Assembly (NCBI RefSeq): GCF_040115645.1
Contig: NC_089550.1
Span: forward strand, 2,356,001-2,420,000
Source of the DNA: Euwallacea fornicatus
Taxonomy: Eukaryota > Arthropoda > Insecta > Coleoptera > Curculionidae
Reading direction: 5' to 3'
DNA length: 64,000 nucleotides
The position numbers and the translations under genes were made by a program. This document shows positions 50,501 to 62,529 of the stretch, piece after piece (the stretch's first letter is position 1; each line of letters opens with the position of its first letter). A model generated the notes under the pieces. The model made no database searches. It was not told where the DNA came from and was given only the letters and a program-made list of their open reading frames with translations.

Positions 50501-53500
50501 TTAATTCATCTGTTTGGAGAATAAAAGATATGTTTCTGCGTAAATTTCATCGACTTCCATACCGCAATTCAGAGATCTCCCAATCCAACTACCATCTTCG
50601 CAAACTATTTTCCAGGTGGTCTTCTCACCCATGATGCTTTCAATGCAATTGAAAGTCACCTCACTTCCATCGGGGAAATTCTGTTCGTCGTCTATCATTG
50701 GTTCACCATTGCGATAAATCAAGGAACCTCTCACTCTAAGTAGAAGTGTCGTAACAATCACCACACAATGGTAAAATGAATTTAATCTATGCAAAATCTA
50801 CTAGAAAATCCCAACAAACTTTTTATATTTGATTGTTTGGAAAACTCTTTAAACTCAATTTATATCTTTGACATTAGAGGGCAAATGAATTTGTGGAATT
50901 ACCAAACATACTAACTTGGCTGGTGGCCCACAAGGTTTCCCATTGGATCGTCCAAATTCAATCAAAGTGATATCTCCCCCCTTAACAATGTCCTTTCCTC
51001 CCAAATAGTGAGTCTCCGGCACTGATTCCCCCTCTTTGTGGCAGGATGGAGGTCGTGGGAGAAGGTCTCCTGGATATGGTTTTATTAAGATTTCAAATTC
51101 AACTTAAAGACAGACTTGCCTAAAAGACATTCAACTAGCTGGATTCCATTGGGTAGATAGTTGTCGTTGCATTGGAACGATACGGTGGAGCCGTTGGCGA
51201 TGTTAAGGCCGGCCCTGTAGCCAGACAAATATTGGCCGTGGACAATTTTGGGGAGGGAACATGGGGCTAAAATGTAGTAGTTATGTAACCAAGGGGCATA
51301 TTAACTTTTCTGTGAGAAATAACTGTCGATTTTTAAATTTTTAATTATTAACGATTTTTTTTTTATTAAGAACGTTTAAAAATGTCACCAAAATTAGTGT
51401 GTTTCGCACCTGGTGAACATTCAGGAAAAAGGGTAACTGCCCATTCACCGTGGTAACATCTCATATTGGACGATCCCAGAACTTCGTACCCATCCTCGCA
51501 AGTAAATTCTACAACTTGGCCATTTTGGACTGGAGCAGTGTTGTTTAGAGAACTTTCAAAATCCAGGCTGGTATTGTAATTAAGGGTTTTATGTAGACGG
51601 TAGATGCCGAATGAGGTTTCAGGGACGTAACAGGGAACTGAGACAAAAATCAGCGTAAAAAACTGCGAAAATCGATTTTAAATCTGCTCACTGATGTTGC
51701 ATTCAGGCTTCGCTGGCTTCCATCTTCCTTTAACGCACTTTGCTGTCTTATTTTCCGCCATATTTAACTCGTAACCCTTCCCGCACGCCATTCGGACTAT
51801 AGTCCCAGATCCGAAAGTCTCATTTTGGTCCTTTCCTAGTATCAGTTAATTTTTATTAAAAATCTCACATACACAATCAATCATAATCAATTAAAGTGAA
51901 AATGGCTGATGAATTCAAGATGGCTGGCGACTTCAATATGGTTGCCGTTGTCAAAAATATTAACTGTAAACAATTGTAACCTGGCACACATTAGAGAGCG
52001 GGCATGTTAATCAGTAGCGTCTAATCTAATTCAAATTTGTTTACCTTGTTTGACTATCTCGACGTTAACGTAAATTTCGTTTTGCAATGTCTCGCAAGGT
52101 CCACTCTTGGTTTTGTTTTGATTATGAGTCTTCGGTTTTTTCGTTGAAGTTATGTCATTGTCTGGATCTGGCAACCATTCGGAATCGGAATCGTCGTCTC
52201 CCCTCCCTTTATTGCCACGTCTTCATAAATTTATATATGTATATAAAAATAACATTTAAATAATAGCAAATAGCAAGTAAACAGTAGATATCATATACTA
52301 CTGGCATGCTGTACGCAACACCGATCCAATATATAATAGATGATAATATTTTTTAAGGCTGACCTCAAGTTGCCTAGCGATGACCCTCCCCCTCGATGAA
52401 TAGAACCAACGGCCCTACTAGAACCGCCACCCTTCAGCGCCCTCTTCAATCTTAAATGTTTATACAAAGCAATGGCCCGGGGAAATCTCATGTGAATCCC
52501 CTCCTCCTGCTTGTGAGGAATACGGCGTAGTGGCTTTATGATTTTCTCAAAATTATAGATGGCGCGCAAGCATATGTAGTACCGCAAGCCGCCACCAGCA
52601 CCAACTTTACAATTTGATGTTACCAGCATGTAGTATAATTGCCACAATTGCTTGTATAGATCCTCTGGAGATTTAGTTGTGTTCGCTTCCGTTTCATTTT
52701 TTAATGTGAGGTTTTTCCCATTCGTGATGGAATATGAAAGATGGCGCCTTTGTCTGGTTTTGTAGACAGTATTTGTGGTAGGGGCGTTTTTGGGGTCAAT
52801 AGACCTGCGCCTTCTATTGAATCGGAACCTTGGATGCTCTGCGGGGGTACACCTGAAACACAATAAAATAAAAAGTAGCTTTAAATCTATATAACCACAT
52901 ATATGCCCGAACTGTAATTGCAAAAAGAGCTTACTTGGGTAATTCTTTAGGGCTCCATCTGCCTCCCACACAAGTGGCTCCCGGAGGGCCCAAAGACAAC
53001 ACGTAGCCCTTATCGCAATCGTACATAATTTGCTTGTTATTGGCCACCTTCTTGACATAAGGGCGATAATCGTAGAGACCCATGTTGCCCACCAACAAAA
53101 TCTTGCCGTTTTCCACTAACCCTGGATATGGGCAGAACACTGCAAATATCAAATATTGCTTAAGGGCTTGAAACATATTAGAGCAATAACCTTCGTCACA
53201 ACGCGGCTGTGTGCCAGTCCAGTCACCAAAGGAGCATTCCACGAATTCATTGCCCTTAAGTTCGTATCCATCTTTGCAGCGGAACTTTGCCCTCATTGAA
53301 TGCTTCATGTCTGGAGCAGATACCATACCGTGTTTGGGAGATTTTGGCAATGTCTGACATCTACAAATCGAGACTTTAAGCAAGTATCATTTCGCTATAA
53401 CATTTCAGGGTTGGTTGCCACTAACCACAGATAGCGCGCTTAAAGTGTCCCCTTCTACATCTTACCGTCAGTCAAAATATCAAATTTTATTTTAACGAAT

Positions 53501-56500
53501 TATTTCTTACCTTGCAGGATCGCATTTGGGGATCTGAGTCCACGTGCCGTTGTTGCACGAAACGTCTTCGTGAGACCATAAAAATTCGTATTTTGCCTCA
53601 CATTCGACTGTCAATTGTTCCCCGTGGGCGACCACAGTAGATGTGGGAGCAGTGTCGTTCCGAGAGAGCAAAATTACTCTTCCTTTGCTGACATGGGGGA
53701 TTACACAAGGAGCTGCGGAAATAGCATCGATTAACTAACACTGCATTGATTTTATGGCGCAGTCCACAGGATGTTTTTCCCTTTCACATCTTGCTTCTAC
53801 ATCTTAATGTAAAAATTGAGAGCGTTACGCCTTCCTTGGAATGGATTACAATTCCCCATTTTAATTGTGTAATTTCTCACAAACAAGTTTCTACGTTTCT
53901 AAGGTTTTACAGAAACATCCTATAGCCATAAAACTATTTATAATTCATTGGCGTACCTAGACATTTTGGTAAAGGGTATCTCCATTTCCCGTCAATCTGG
54001 CACACCGTTGAAGAATTTCCTTCTAGAAGCATTCCTTCATGACATCGAAAAATAATGGAGGCTCCCAGCCCCGTTCCACCCTCGATATTTTCCAACCATC
54101 CATTCCAGAGACGTCCAGGATGTCCACAGTTAATTTCTTGAAAAAAAAATCACGTCAAATTCCCCTTTCAGAAATAACCGAGTGGACATTCGATAGATGA
54201 ATTTAAAAAAATGTCACAATGGCAACGTCGCGTTTCATTTAACAGACGTTCAATTGATATTTGTTCATATGGGCCCTATGAGCAGCCATTTCGTTTTTGT
54301 AACAAACACACATCGCTGCATTGCCATTTTACATTTGCGATTTTTCTTTAGCCGGAATTAGATTTTCTGTAGATTCCCAATATCGCATAGAACTATTGCA
54401 TAGTGAATTTTCAAGCACCTTTGCAAGCAGGTTGCACTCCACTCCATTTCTTATCAGCCCCACATCTTCGGGTACTCTCCCCCAGCAGTGTGTAGCCATA
54501 TTTACACTCGTACCTCACCACCGAATTGTACGAACATGACGTATAGATGGCTTTGCCGTGTCGAGGGTTTTCCGGAGGGGGGCACTGCACTGCTGTCACC
54601 ACTACGCAGCATCGACCGGTTAATAAAACATACTATCTTTAAGGGGTTAAAGGGTATAGGGATGGACACTAGGTTCTAGTGAATGAAATGGGAGTAACCT
54701 TAGCAATAGCAAAAAAAAAATTTTTTTATAGAAACCTTGCAGAGGCAAAGGCGGCGACCCAGGCCGGGTCAGGCAGAACCGTCGAACCCCTCTCAAGGAA
54801 TCTACAAAAAAAACTGCTCTTGCCCTTCGGTCAGACTTATCCTGTTGGGCTCAGGCCAAATTTGCAATTTCCAGCCCGTACAGGGATCAAAGTTCTAATT
54901 CCCTTAATGATTGATATATGGGATGTGTTATGATTATGATTTTCTCTACTTACGAACACAAGTCGGTAACTCTTTCGGCAACCAGGTGCCGTCGCTTTGG
55001 CACACCTTTTCTGCCCTGCCTACCAACTCGTAACCTTCTGCACAATGGTATGTTACCCTGCACATGTAGGAGTAGCATTCCCCTGCATGCCAACCATGGT
55101 GTATGTCTACAGGAGGACCACACTGTCTGGCTGCATAGAACAGAATTATCCCACTATTGCGTCACACATATTTGGCCATTTACGTTCGCAAGATATGTCT
55201 GGTCCAAACCAAGAAGCCTGACCATCGATCGCTAAACATTTAGCCCTAGGAAAACCATTCGTGACGTAACCAGTATCACATTGGTACTGAAGAGTCGAGT
55301 CCAAATCGAAGGTGGTCTGCTGGGGAAGGGCATTGGGTTTCGCATGGTCGATGGTAGGGGGAGATAAGCAGTATACTGCAAAATAATGGTGTAATCTAGG
55401 AAATGACTTTTTGAAAATACAGTATTAATTACTGTTTTGCTTGCAAGCGGGTGCTTGTCCTGCCCATTGACCATCAGCCTGGCACGTTCTGCTTTGCAGT
55501 CCTACCACATGGAATCCGTGTTCGCAAGAATAGGTAGCTCTCTCTCCGAACAAACGGCCACTCGCTGTGACAGAGCCTGAGGCGATTTCCTCCGGCTCTG
55601 GACACTCTCTGTCTACAAATAAATACTGGAGAATTTGAATCAAATTAAAAAAACTTTTTCTACCAGGTTTAATGCAAGACATGCCGCAGGCCCCATCGCA
55701 CAAACATTTCTTCTTCTTGCTTTTACAGTCTTCATCGGAGGAGCACTTCCTCAAACACTTCTGGCCCTAAAATTATCATGCACCATACCCCTCTTCCAAG
55801 TCATTAAGTCTAATGACGTACCAACAATGTGGCCTGATTCTCATCCCTCGGACACAACGTAGAAGGCGAATTCCTGGGATTTTTGTAAATCTTACTTCCA
55901 TCATTTCCCTCGTCCTCGACCTCAGATTCCTCGGAAGAATCGTCTTCGTCCTCGTCCTCGTCTATAGTAGTAGGCAAAGTCGAGTTGGCTTTCACTGAAA
56001 TGAACGTAGAGCTACACCATTGATTTTCTCCCCCTCGAGACGGGCCTGTAATGCCCTATGCAGCGGTTTCGTTTAAGCACAAAGCATTTGTAATGTTTAG
56101 AGCTAAACAAACATTGTAGCTGATATTCTAGGTCAGACCTGAACAAGGATAAATGGAGATAATGAGGCTGGAGGGAGGTTTTCATGTTAAGGCTAGATTG
56201 TGAATGTGCTCGTAAGGTATCAAGCATCCAAATTAAAACCATAAATATATTAATAAGCTTCTTGTCAGGTTGCCATAGAAGATTTATTCCTGGTAAAGTT
56301 ACCAGATACATATATTAATAATTGGGACCCTAGTCTTGGTTATTCGCAGCTGTCAATAACTAGATCAGGTATTAACATGATGTTTAATCCGTTACCAAGC
56401 TACCACGACTTATAGAATTAACACAAAAAGTTATAATTTTGACACAAATATATAGCGAACTCATTATATATTACCTCTTCTATAGCCAGCCACCCTCCCA

Positions 56501-57652
56501 CGCTCTATACAAATATTTAAATGCCATGATGAGATATACTCTGTTCACATTTTTTATGCGTCTGATATCAGGCCTTTAAGCACACATAGACATTGTAAAA
56601 TGACGTAAACTGTTAGGTTTGACTAATATGAGGATTTAGAGTTATCTCATTAAAGTTTCTTTAATTGTGATCTGTTTACTGCTTATAAATTTACAAATTG
56701 ACAGAGAAACGAAGGCATATTGGCGGGAATAGCTAATTCCTTACATAACAAAATTCACATAAACGACATCATCAATAAGCAGATTTTGAAAAATCATGAC
56801 TTCTGAAACAATGTCTCTACGTTAGTGCTCAATTTTAAAGCTACTCAATGCGCAAAATATTAAAATATATATATATATACTTTGGGGGTCAGAGGCGGCA
56901 TAACGTGAGTTTGCACTGAGCGCACGACTGCCTGGAGTGAGCCCTGATAGTCTTAACTGAAGATACTGATTGAATTGAATGTTTTTAAATTCATAAACTA
57001 ATGAAACCAATGAAAATATTTTTCGATGTTCGAATTGAGAGCAACAAACGATAGTTTCAGAGAACTCGGTTCAGCATATCCGTTTGATGTTTATTTTATA
57101 GAAATCAAAAATAGCATCTGCTTAATTGAAACTGGACAATGAACTACGCAACGTTAAAAGGCAAATTCTTTCTCCTATAGCCACTGAGGCATTTCCTCGG
57201 CCCGTAAAAGTGATGTTGAAGATGGAACATGCGATAAACAGATAAAGGAAAATAATGGAAATTCCTAAACGGACTCGGTTTGTGTATTCCAAGTTTATAC
57301 ATATCGCAATAAAAAGACGAATGAACTAGCTAAAACTTAAGGTAATGATCCTCGCTTTTAAACTGACACATCCAAGACCTTTTACAGCCGAGATTCGTTG
57401 TCCCTTTTCAACCCTTCACAACATCCGAAAACTCGAACCTGAGATGAAAGGCCCGCTTGTTCTACAAGCCCTCCCTAAAGGCCACTATTAGGCGGTTTGT
57501 TGCATTATTAATGTTCCTTGTCAGCCCTACGCTCAGTGGCTAATTGAATAATTTAAACTCTCATTAATCAGCCTTCATTAAGTATCAGACTCACCGACGT
57601 GTAACACGAAAGATCCCCACAACAATATCCACCAAAGGTGCTTCGCATGCAT
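47501..57652 (-). CDS. Secreted WAP-CCP-Ig matrix protein, Hasp / Hikaru genki-like (complete, 26 exons)
   Basis: Exons: 57595-57652, 55822-55994, 55664-55766, 55433-55612, 55184-55375, 54954-55130, 54419-54601, 53957-54136, 53511-53712, 53191-53360, 52935-53139, 52364-52852, 52045-52220, 51692-51835, 51410-51637, 51120-51266, 50916-51069, 50563-50735, 50333-50509, 49493-49627, 49331-49442, 49014-49165, 48615-48788, 47996-48175, 47776-47946, 47501-47718. One frame, 1550 aa. Order: signal peptide (MHAKHLWWILLWGSFVLHV); Asp/Glu linker; WAP-like aa 67-108 with eight Cys; CCPs 1-8 (about 112-608); a basic non-CCP linker about 609-790; CCPs 9-11 and two odd CCP-like modules to about 1185; one Ig domain about 1190-1303 (LHMECLW ... 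DDSGLFTCVTP); four C-terminal CCPs. Nearly all CCP exons are phase 1-1. WAP plus CCP recalls Drosophila Hasp; Ig plus CCP recalls Hig, both of the cholinergic synaptic cleft (known). Which is the true orthologue cannot be told here, so no symbol is given. Confidence 0.88.
54602..54953 (-). other. Hasp-like intron 6 with a GC-richer island
   Basis: This 352-nt intron contains, at about 54740-54880, a stretch clearly richer in G and C (CGGCGACCCAGGCCGGGTC) than other introns of the gene, preceded by an A-run. An 84-codon + strand frame covers it without a recognisable domain. It may be a small insertion; no terminal repeats were found. Confidence 0.35.
55995..57594 (-). other. Hasp-like intron 1
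   Basis: 1.6 kb separate the signal-peptide exon from the acidic linker exon. It is AT-rich with a short (TA)n run near 56865-56880. No further exon was seen. Confidence 0.65.
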
Positions 57653-58382
57653 ATTGTTCAATTCGATGGCGAAATACACATTGTCACATGGTAAAAATCG
57701 GAAATCAGGAAAACTTGAGATTGCTGGAACGTCGGTAAGGATTAGAGGGGCGTTGGGCGCAGTCTGTGAGCGTCGCGACGCGTCTGGTGAGGGATACAAT
57801 AGCGTCGTTGGTGAGATAGAGGATGCTGGAGCAGGGCCGGATTTAGAAATTATGTGGGAATGAGTTGAACGTACTATATGAAAAATGCAGGGAAACGTGT
57901 GCAGGATACCACAGAGAGCAATCAGAAAACCAGAATTGAGTGAAACATATTATTATTTATTTCCCTTTAAACAAGCAACCATATATAAATATCTTATGCA
58001 AATACTCGCAATGAACGTCACATACTTCGTTTCATTCCTTTATTAAGCCTCGCAACGTGTTTGAGTTAAGTCAATCGAAATTAAATTTATTGAGTAGAAT
58101 TTGAGAGTTCCAATAGAAAACACATTTCTCTTCCTTTCTTTTCACATCCACACAGGCAAAAGCACTTGGCTCTCGTCCGGAACGATTGATTTACAAACAT
58201 CCACTCATCCCCCTTTAAAGGTAAAAGATTTTTATGTCTCAATTGGTACAATTCGAAATTCCGGGCACGAAAAGAGAAATGATAAAAATTGTTGAAGAAA
58301 AATCGTTCTCAAAGTTAAGATTTTATCGTCCATTCCTGTCGGTAATATTTCCGAAATTGGAGGATTTGATTTGGTTGAACTC
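57653..58382. other. Hasp-like promoter and CFAP45 3' flank
   Basis: Only about 730 bp separate the CFAP45 stop from the Hasp-like start on the same strand. Minus-strand AATAAA sites at 58086-58091, 58037 and 57957-57962 could end CFAP45, so its 3' UTR may run into the Hasp-like promoter. No gene was seen. Confidence 0.5.
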
Positions 58383-60361
58383 TCATTTGCTTCCTCCGAG
58401 CTTCAGTTGGCGCTTAATGTCTTTGATGTAGCTGTCAGGAACGTTATTCTCCCTAACATGAATAATCATTCTCAAATGAATAGTTTCAGAACATTAAAAC
58501 TTACCGCAATTTCTCTATTTTCTGAACCAAATAGTCTTTAACGCTTTTGTCTTTGAGAATAGACTCCATCCTCTGGGCCTCGCCGTCCTCAAAGCGTTCC
58601 TGCTGCCAATTAATCCTCTCCGCCTCTTTCTCGTCAATCTGCTTTAAAAGCTCTTTTTGATGTTTGGCAATTTCTTGCTTTTTTTTTGCTTGCTTTTCTA
58701 GATCTTTCATCAAAAACTCATTCTGCACTTTTGCTATCTATATAATTGAACTTAACTCAAATAAGATATTTACATAAAATTGATTAGAGACCTTTCTAAA
58801 GTCTTCCTCGTCTCTTGCCAGATTTCTGGCTCGATTGTTCCGTATATTCTCCACTTGTCTAGTTCTAGATTCATGCAAATCAGCTATTAGTTTTTGTTTT
58901 TTGATTGCAGCCTGTTTTTCCATTTCTCTCCACTCACGCTCTTTCTATATTGAGGTTTTCGTTATAGCTTTAACTGGAAATTAAAAAGCTCTTTACCTCC
59001 TCATGAACACGCATAGCATTCATTTCATCCATTGCAGCCTGCAAATCCTGGCTCTTTTCCTGCATCTCCCTTAATCTGGCAATCTCCTTCTCTTTTGCAG
59101 CCTTTATCATAGCTTTCTCTACCGCTAGGGCGTTCTCTCTTTCTGTCTTTTCACGCATAAATTCTTTGACCTAAAATTCTCACTTTAAATATAGTTTTTT
59201 TTTTATTTATATAATACTCGTAAGTCCGCAATTCTCTCCTCTTCAGCCCTTATATTCTTATATCTCTCCGCTTCGGCGTTGGATTTCTTGAATTCCTCTC
59301 TCATTTTTTGTTGAATTTCGCGTTTCTCTTTCAAACACGCCATCTCCTGTTTCTGAAGCTCTATTAAGGCTTTATTGAGCATTCGACTTTCTTCCTCAAT
59401 CCTCTCTCCATCCAATAAACGATCCAGTTCGTTTTCTTTGACTTGTTCCAGAATTCCTTTAATGAAACTTAAAAGAAATTGTGACTTAAATCTTAAATAT
59501 ACACCAAGTATGAAACCCACTCCTGTTTCTTCCTCTCCTCTTCCTGTCTTTTCTTCTCCGCCCTTTCTATCTTTAGCTGCCGCTGCTGCTCCATCATCTC
59601 ATCCAACCGCTGCTCCTCCTCTTTCAACTGTCTCTCAACCAGCTTCTTTTCGGCAATCTGAGCATTCCTAATCGCCCTACACTTGGTGGCCAATATAATG
59701 CCGTTGGCCTCTTTAACTCTTTCATCCTGCTCTATTATCAGCTCTTTTGACCTCCTCAGGAGATAAAGATTCTTCTTGGCAGCCTCAGATTCTACCTATA
59801 TAGGATTAATATATTAATGCTGTTTAAGTAGTTATACTTGATAATAATTGAAATACAGTTTCTAGTTTGCTTCCAGGTTGATTTTTGGTGGGTTTCTGGA
59901 ATTTCAACAGCATTTTCTTACGTTGAGTGCTTTCCATTACCAATTTGTTTTTTTGCTTTTCTGCTTCTTCAATCATCTTCATGCGGTCTTCTAGCGTTAC
60001 CACCTAAGGATCTAGTGATAAAATTTATTAATTTAATATAGAAGATCTTGCATTTGCTTGTTTTTTTATTCTCTTGAACTCAGGTAAATGAAGAACTACA
60101 GGAATATCTGTGGGATGGCGATTGGGGATGATTATTTGTCTAGTTCCCACAGTTTCATAAGCCTGCGTCTTTTTCTTACTTTTCGTGACCTTTTCAGGCT
60201 TGAAATGGATAAACTGTTCGTTCAGATTATGGGTGCATTTCTCTGGCCTGGAAGAATGATACGTTGTATCACTGTAAACCATTAATTTTTACTTACGTAT
60301 GCGCGCATCTTATTGCTTCAGGTTTTACTTCTTTTTCTTTAAATTTTCCTGGACAAGACAT
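58383..60361 (-). CDS. CFAP45: CFAP45 (CCDC19), cilia and flagella associated coiled-coil protein
   Basis: Nine exons: 60297-60361, 60052-60271, 59857-60003, 59521-59795, 59218-59467, 58997-59170, 58792-58944, 58505-58737, 58383-58452; 528 aa (human 551). CFAP45 is a microtubule inner protein of axonemal doublets (established), so expression in sperm or ciliated sensory neurons is expected. Recognisable blocks in family order: RQIIIPNRHP with FKRIKKQAN-VVT near the N-terminus; KCRAIRNAQI.EK; EEQRLDEMM; the long Glu/Lys/Arg coiled coil; KEKEIARLREMQEKSQD; RDEEDFRKI; and a C-terminal VPDSYI where mammals have LPEKY. The start ATG at 60361 gives MSCPGKF. The intron between exons 2 and 3 (48 nt) has a GC donor. 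No missing segment. Confidence 0.95.
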
Positions 60362-60779
60362 AGCGTCTTCAACTTGAAATTACCTGAAAAAAAAGTCTTC
60401 TTCCTGCTGTAATTGAAATCTGCCCGATATTCTTTTTCCAATAATGATCAAACTTTCTAGGGAGCGCAAATTTAAATTTATTCCACGAAATTGATGGCGC
60501 CATCTATGATTGCTATCTCGGAGTAGTTACAATATCTCCAAAGAAAACTGTTTCAGTGCCATCTATGAACTAAAATACTGCCTTGCTCGAAAATTAATCC
60601 TTTAGAGCAGATATTGAATTTTGAACATAATCAGTACTTTCAAAATAAACCTTAAGTCCTTCTATATATCTAATTAAAGTCTATACAATTAAAATCCACA
60701 TGAAATTTTTAACGTTAAAGCTTCTTTTCTTGACAACATCGCAACGACACCGCATTCGGTCCGCGGTTGCCAATACTCC
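60362..60779. promoter_or_regulatory. CFAP45 upstream region with repeated GCCATCTATGA
   Basis: GATGGCGCCATC is a perfect 12-bp palindrome at 60493-60504, and GCCATCTATGA occurs at 60499-60509 and 60558-60568. AGATGGCGC is close to the core of insect CTCF sites. The region also faces a possible + strand transcription unit, so it may be a bidirectional promoter. Confidence 0.35.
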
Positions 60780-61032
60780 GCTTTTTTTCCGCAGTTTGCA
60801 TGTGTCGATCGAGGTATAAACAACTCGCGACTAAAGTCCTATTTCCCATTGATCCTAACCTTCTGAATACCGGAATACTGCAATGTATTGGCGGAAAAGT
60901 GCGTAAATAAACTGATAAGAATCCAAGTGATATCGGAATAGGCGCGAATTCAATGTGTTTGAATCCAGTTCAGGTGAAATCGGGCTTTTAATTGCAGTGT
61001 GAAGATTTGAATACCAACAAAACCGTCCACAG
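60780..61032 (+). other. Possible 5' noncoding exon of a + strand gene
   Basis: A moderately GC-rich stretch ends with a near-perfect splice donor CACAG/GTAAGC at 61032/61033. It contains only tiny frames (MYWRKSA at 60883; MCLNPVQ at 60954), which would be upstream ORFs. The start is not defined; 60780 is only an estimate. Confidence 0.3.
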
Positions 61033-61503
61033 GTAAGCGGTGACCGTTGACGTGTTGGGCGTCGACCATGGGATAGTGGGGCATGGGCCCATCATGGTTT
61101 ATCGTTGGTTCTCTTGGTTTTGATTTAATTCCCTTTAATTCCGGGGATTTTTACCTAATGAGGTTTCACCTGTCTATTCAGTGGTGACCCCGGTAATGAC
61201 CTTTTAATTTGCCTTTACCATTTAAGTAATTGTACCAATTTGGTGTCAAGTCCAAAACAGTGCAGAAGAAATCACTATAATTCATCTCTTAATTATTCAT
61301 AAACAATAAATTGCCGCAGAGATTGTTTATTTACAATACTAGGAAGTGGCCCTGCAACTTTAAATATCTAAAACTAAAGCCCAGTTGTGTTAAAGATATT
61401 TTGAACTTCATTCTCCACATCTTTTTATACTCTACCTGTTGTTAACCTGGAGGTTTTGATAAATAAACAATCAAATATATTTGTGGTACTAGGGTGGAAC
61501 CCA

Positions 61504-61534
61504 ATATATCTATAAGCTTTCTTGATAGATATAT
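61504..61534. repeat. AT-rich hairpin
   Basis: ATATATCTAT (61504-61513) and ATAGATATAT (61525-61534) are perfect inverted 10-mers around an 11-nt loop. No known role. Confidence 0.3.
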
Positions 61535-62529
61535 CAGGCTCCTTCTTGTTAGCACCATGGATATATTTGATTTGAAACTTAAACTTTAGTGGTGACATGA
61601 ACTTGAGCTTAAAACTTGAGTATAATACAGTACACAGATGAGTACAACTGCAAAGAGCGTTATAGTACTTAAGCACAGGTTGATTGCCATTTGAGTACCT
61701 TTATACTTTTATTTTTATACAGTTTTACAAGATCTGAGTATATGTCTCAGTAAAGAATAGCAAAGCCTTATAGAGTAAATATTCTTTCTTGAGTGATTAT
61801 CTTCAGAGGAAAGTACCAAGATACATAAGGTAAAAAAAATATAAATGATGACAGCCGTGTAAAATATGCTCATATGATTCTATTTCTTTAAATAGTATTA
61901 ACACGTCATGTCAGAATAAGCATAAGATTTTTCATAAAAATGGAAAAATGAGCTTGCAAATGTGTTTTTTGCTTATACAATTTGTTCTACTGTTTTTCCT
62001 ATTTCTATTATATTTAGTTAGACACATGTTTTTCAAATTTGAACTGCAAATTGTTCCTCTGGTTATTTTTGAAAACCTGAATCTATGTAATAGACTTTTA
62101 CCAACCAGCTTATCAATAATCGACTTATTAATACGTATTTTTTGTTTAGAATTAATTTCTTGGTTCTTAGGTTCTAATGTTCTACCCCAATGTGTATAGG
62201 TACAGAATTTCTCGAGAAACACTTAATAACCCCTAACCTCCCAGTACACCCTCCTGCACTTTGTCGTCGTTTTTGCAATTTTCTAAACTTTTCTGATTTC
62301 ATTGATTGAATGGATTTGAAAATTATTCATTCAATTTCGAAACGAATTCAGTACAGTATCTGGCTTGTCTCTTCAGCATGCCAACAAAAATATAAATCGA
62401 TTTAACTTAACACCGATCCCTATTGATGCACACGCTTTATTTGCTTCTTTTACTTAATTTTTTTTTTAGATCTATACTGACATCTATATAGCTGAAAGCA
62501 TAAAGCTTCCGCCCCAATTTCGCGACTAC

